A stretch of DNA of 29,576 nt from Bacillota bacterium. GTDB lineage: Bacteria; Bacillota; Clostridia; Oscillospirales; Acutalibacteraceae. The stretch is taken from contig JAEZWL010000052.1 of assembly GCA_023420245.1 (NCBI GenBank), positions 1 to 29,576 on the forward strand. The letters are read 5' to 3'. This document shows positions 29,253-29,576 of this stretch, piece by piece. A model generated the notes under the pieces. That model did not search any database. It worked only from the letters and a program-made list of their open reading frames with translations, and had not been told where the DNA came from. A program made the position numbers and the translations under genes. Positions within the stretch are counted from its first letter, which is position 1. Each line of letters begins with the position of its first letter.

Positions 29253-29576
29253 ATGAAATACCGCATTACAGCGGCTGTTCTTGCCGTATTTGGTCTGATT
29301 TGGTTTTGTATCCCGATTTTTTTCAATGTGTTTAACATTGGAAATCAGTTTGGCATTGCCGTGTGTATTCTTGTTTTGGCAGTCGCCGTGTTTTTCGAGA
29401 GGATTCATAAACAAAGGAAAACCTCAAAGCCTTTCCGTGTTTTCTGCCGCATAGCGACCTATCTTTTCATTCTTGGAATCGTATGGGCGGTGTTCCTGAC
29501 CGGCTGCATGGTTTACGGAGCGGGTGTTTCTCCGCACGCGGCGCCGCCGCGCGACGCAACGGTGGTGGTGCTTGGC
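29253..29576 (+). CDS. YdcF/DUF218-type membrane protein (3' end outside window)
   Basis: The first 108 codons of a membrane protein, starting at the ATG at 29253 with AAAGG nine bases upstream; an in-frame ATG at 29244 sits directly on that site. Three hydrophobic helices are visible (about 4-24, 31-47 and 66-92), then a periplasmic turn and the strand DATVVVLG at the edge of the window. That strand following membrane helices is how the DUF218 domain of YdcF/SanA/ElyC proteins begins. The gene runs off the end, so the catalytic-looking part is not seen. Confidence 0.72.
   Translation, partial: MKYRITAAVLAVFGLIWFCIPIFFNVFNIGNQFGIAVCILVLAVAVFFERIHKQRKTSKPFRVFCRIATYLFILGIVWAVFLTGCMVYGAGVSPHAAPPRDATVVVLG

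Noticed and set aside
29063..29335. 90-aa plus-strand open frame before the last gene
   Set aside because: It runs across the extended -10 promoter and into the YdcF-like gene in another frame, with no leader or domain.

Overview
The window looks like a chromosomal segment of a low-to-mid GC Gram-positive anaerobe, most likely class Clostridia and perhaps an Oscillospirales-type genome. The grounds are strong AGGAGG-type ribosome binding sites, TTGACA/TATAAT promoters, a SipW-type signal peptidase, a YjdF gene with its leader RNA, and MMPL, serC-serA and YlxP-ThpR arrangements typical of Firmicutes. This lineage call is inference; there is no rRNA in the window. Nearly every base is explained by about 27 genes. 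No tRNA, rRNA, CRISPR array or transposase gene was seen.

Layout. (1) 1-4338, plus strand: the end of an operon with two spermidine/putrescine-type ABC permeases (the first cut by the window edge), a class III PLP enzyme, an APH-fold small-molecule kinase and an SDR dehydrogenase. The kinase plus PLP-enzyme pairing resembles the kinase/phospho-lyase pairs that degrade amino alcohols. (2) 4840-10919: a surface-fibre locus with a 767-aa choice-of-anchor-A and pilin-like adhesin, three proteins with SipW-type signal peptides (TasA/camelysin-like), the SipW peptidase itself, and a poly-Gly wall-anchor candidate with a PPITG sorting-like tail. A 167-bp palindromic, MITE-like hairpin element sits inside this locus and supplies one gene's stop codon. 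(3) 11156-17514: a BTAD/SARP-type regulator with a decayed GGDEF-like tail, followed by a type IV pilus-like operon: transglutaminase lipoprotein, GspF/PilC, four small pseudopilin-like proteins and a PilT-like ATPase. (4) 17694-18504: YlxP (DUF503) and the RNA 2',3'-cyclic phosphodiesterase ThpR. (5) 18737-23694: a TetR regulator, an MMPL transporter and a large exported coiled-coil partner, with a consensus promoter and palindromic operator. (6) 23794-24210, minus: YjdF behind a yjdF-type riboswitch. (7) 24562-26367: a methyl-accepting chemotaxis protein. (8) 26615-28872, minus: serC-serA. (9) 29253 to the end: the start of a YdcF/DUF218-type membrane protein.

The strongest new link is regulatory. 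Upstream of the surface-fibre locus, two direct heptamers (GTGACCG and GTGACTG) lie 11 bp apart and end exactly 8 bp before a perfect TATAAT. This is the operator geometry described for Streptomyces SARP activators, and the window encodes a SARP-type regulator between the fibre locus and the pilus operon. I infer that the BTAD protein coordinates both surface systems. Other notable points are the pilin-like leaders with Asn rather than Gly at the predicted processing position, the kinase/aminotransferase catabolic operon, and an 8-base anti-Shine-Dalgarno within the yjdF leader.
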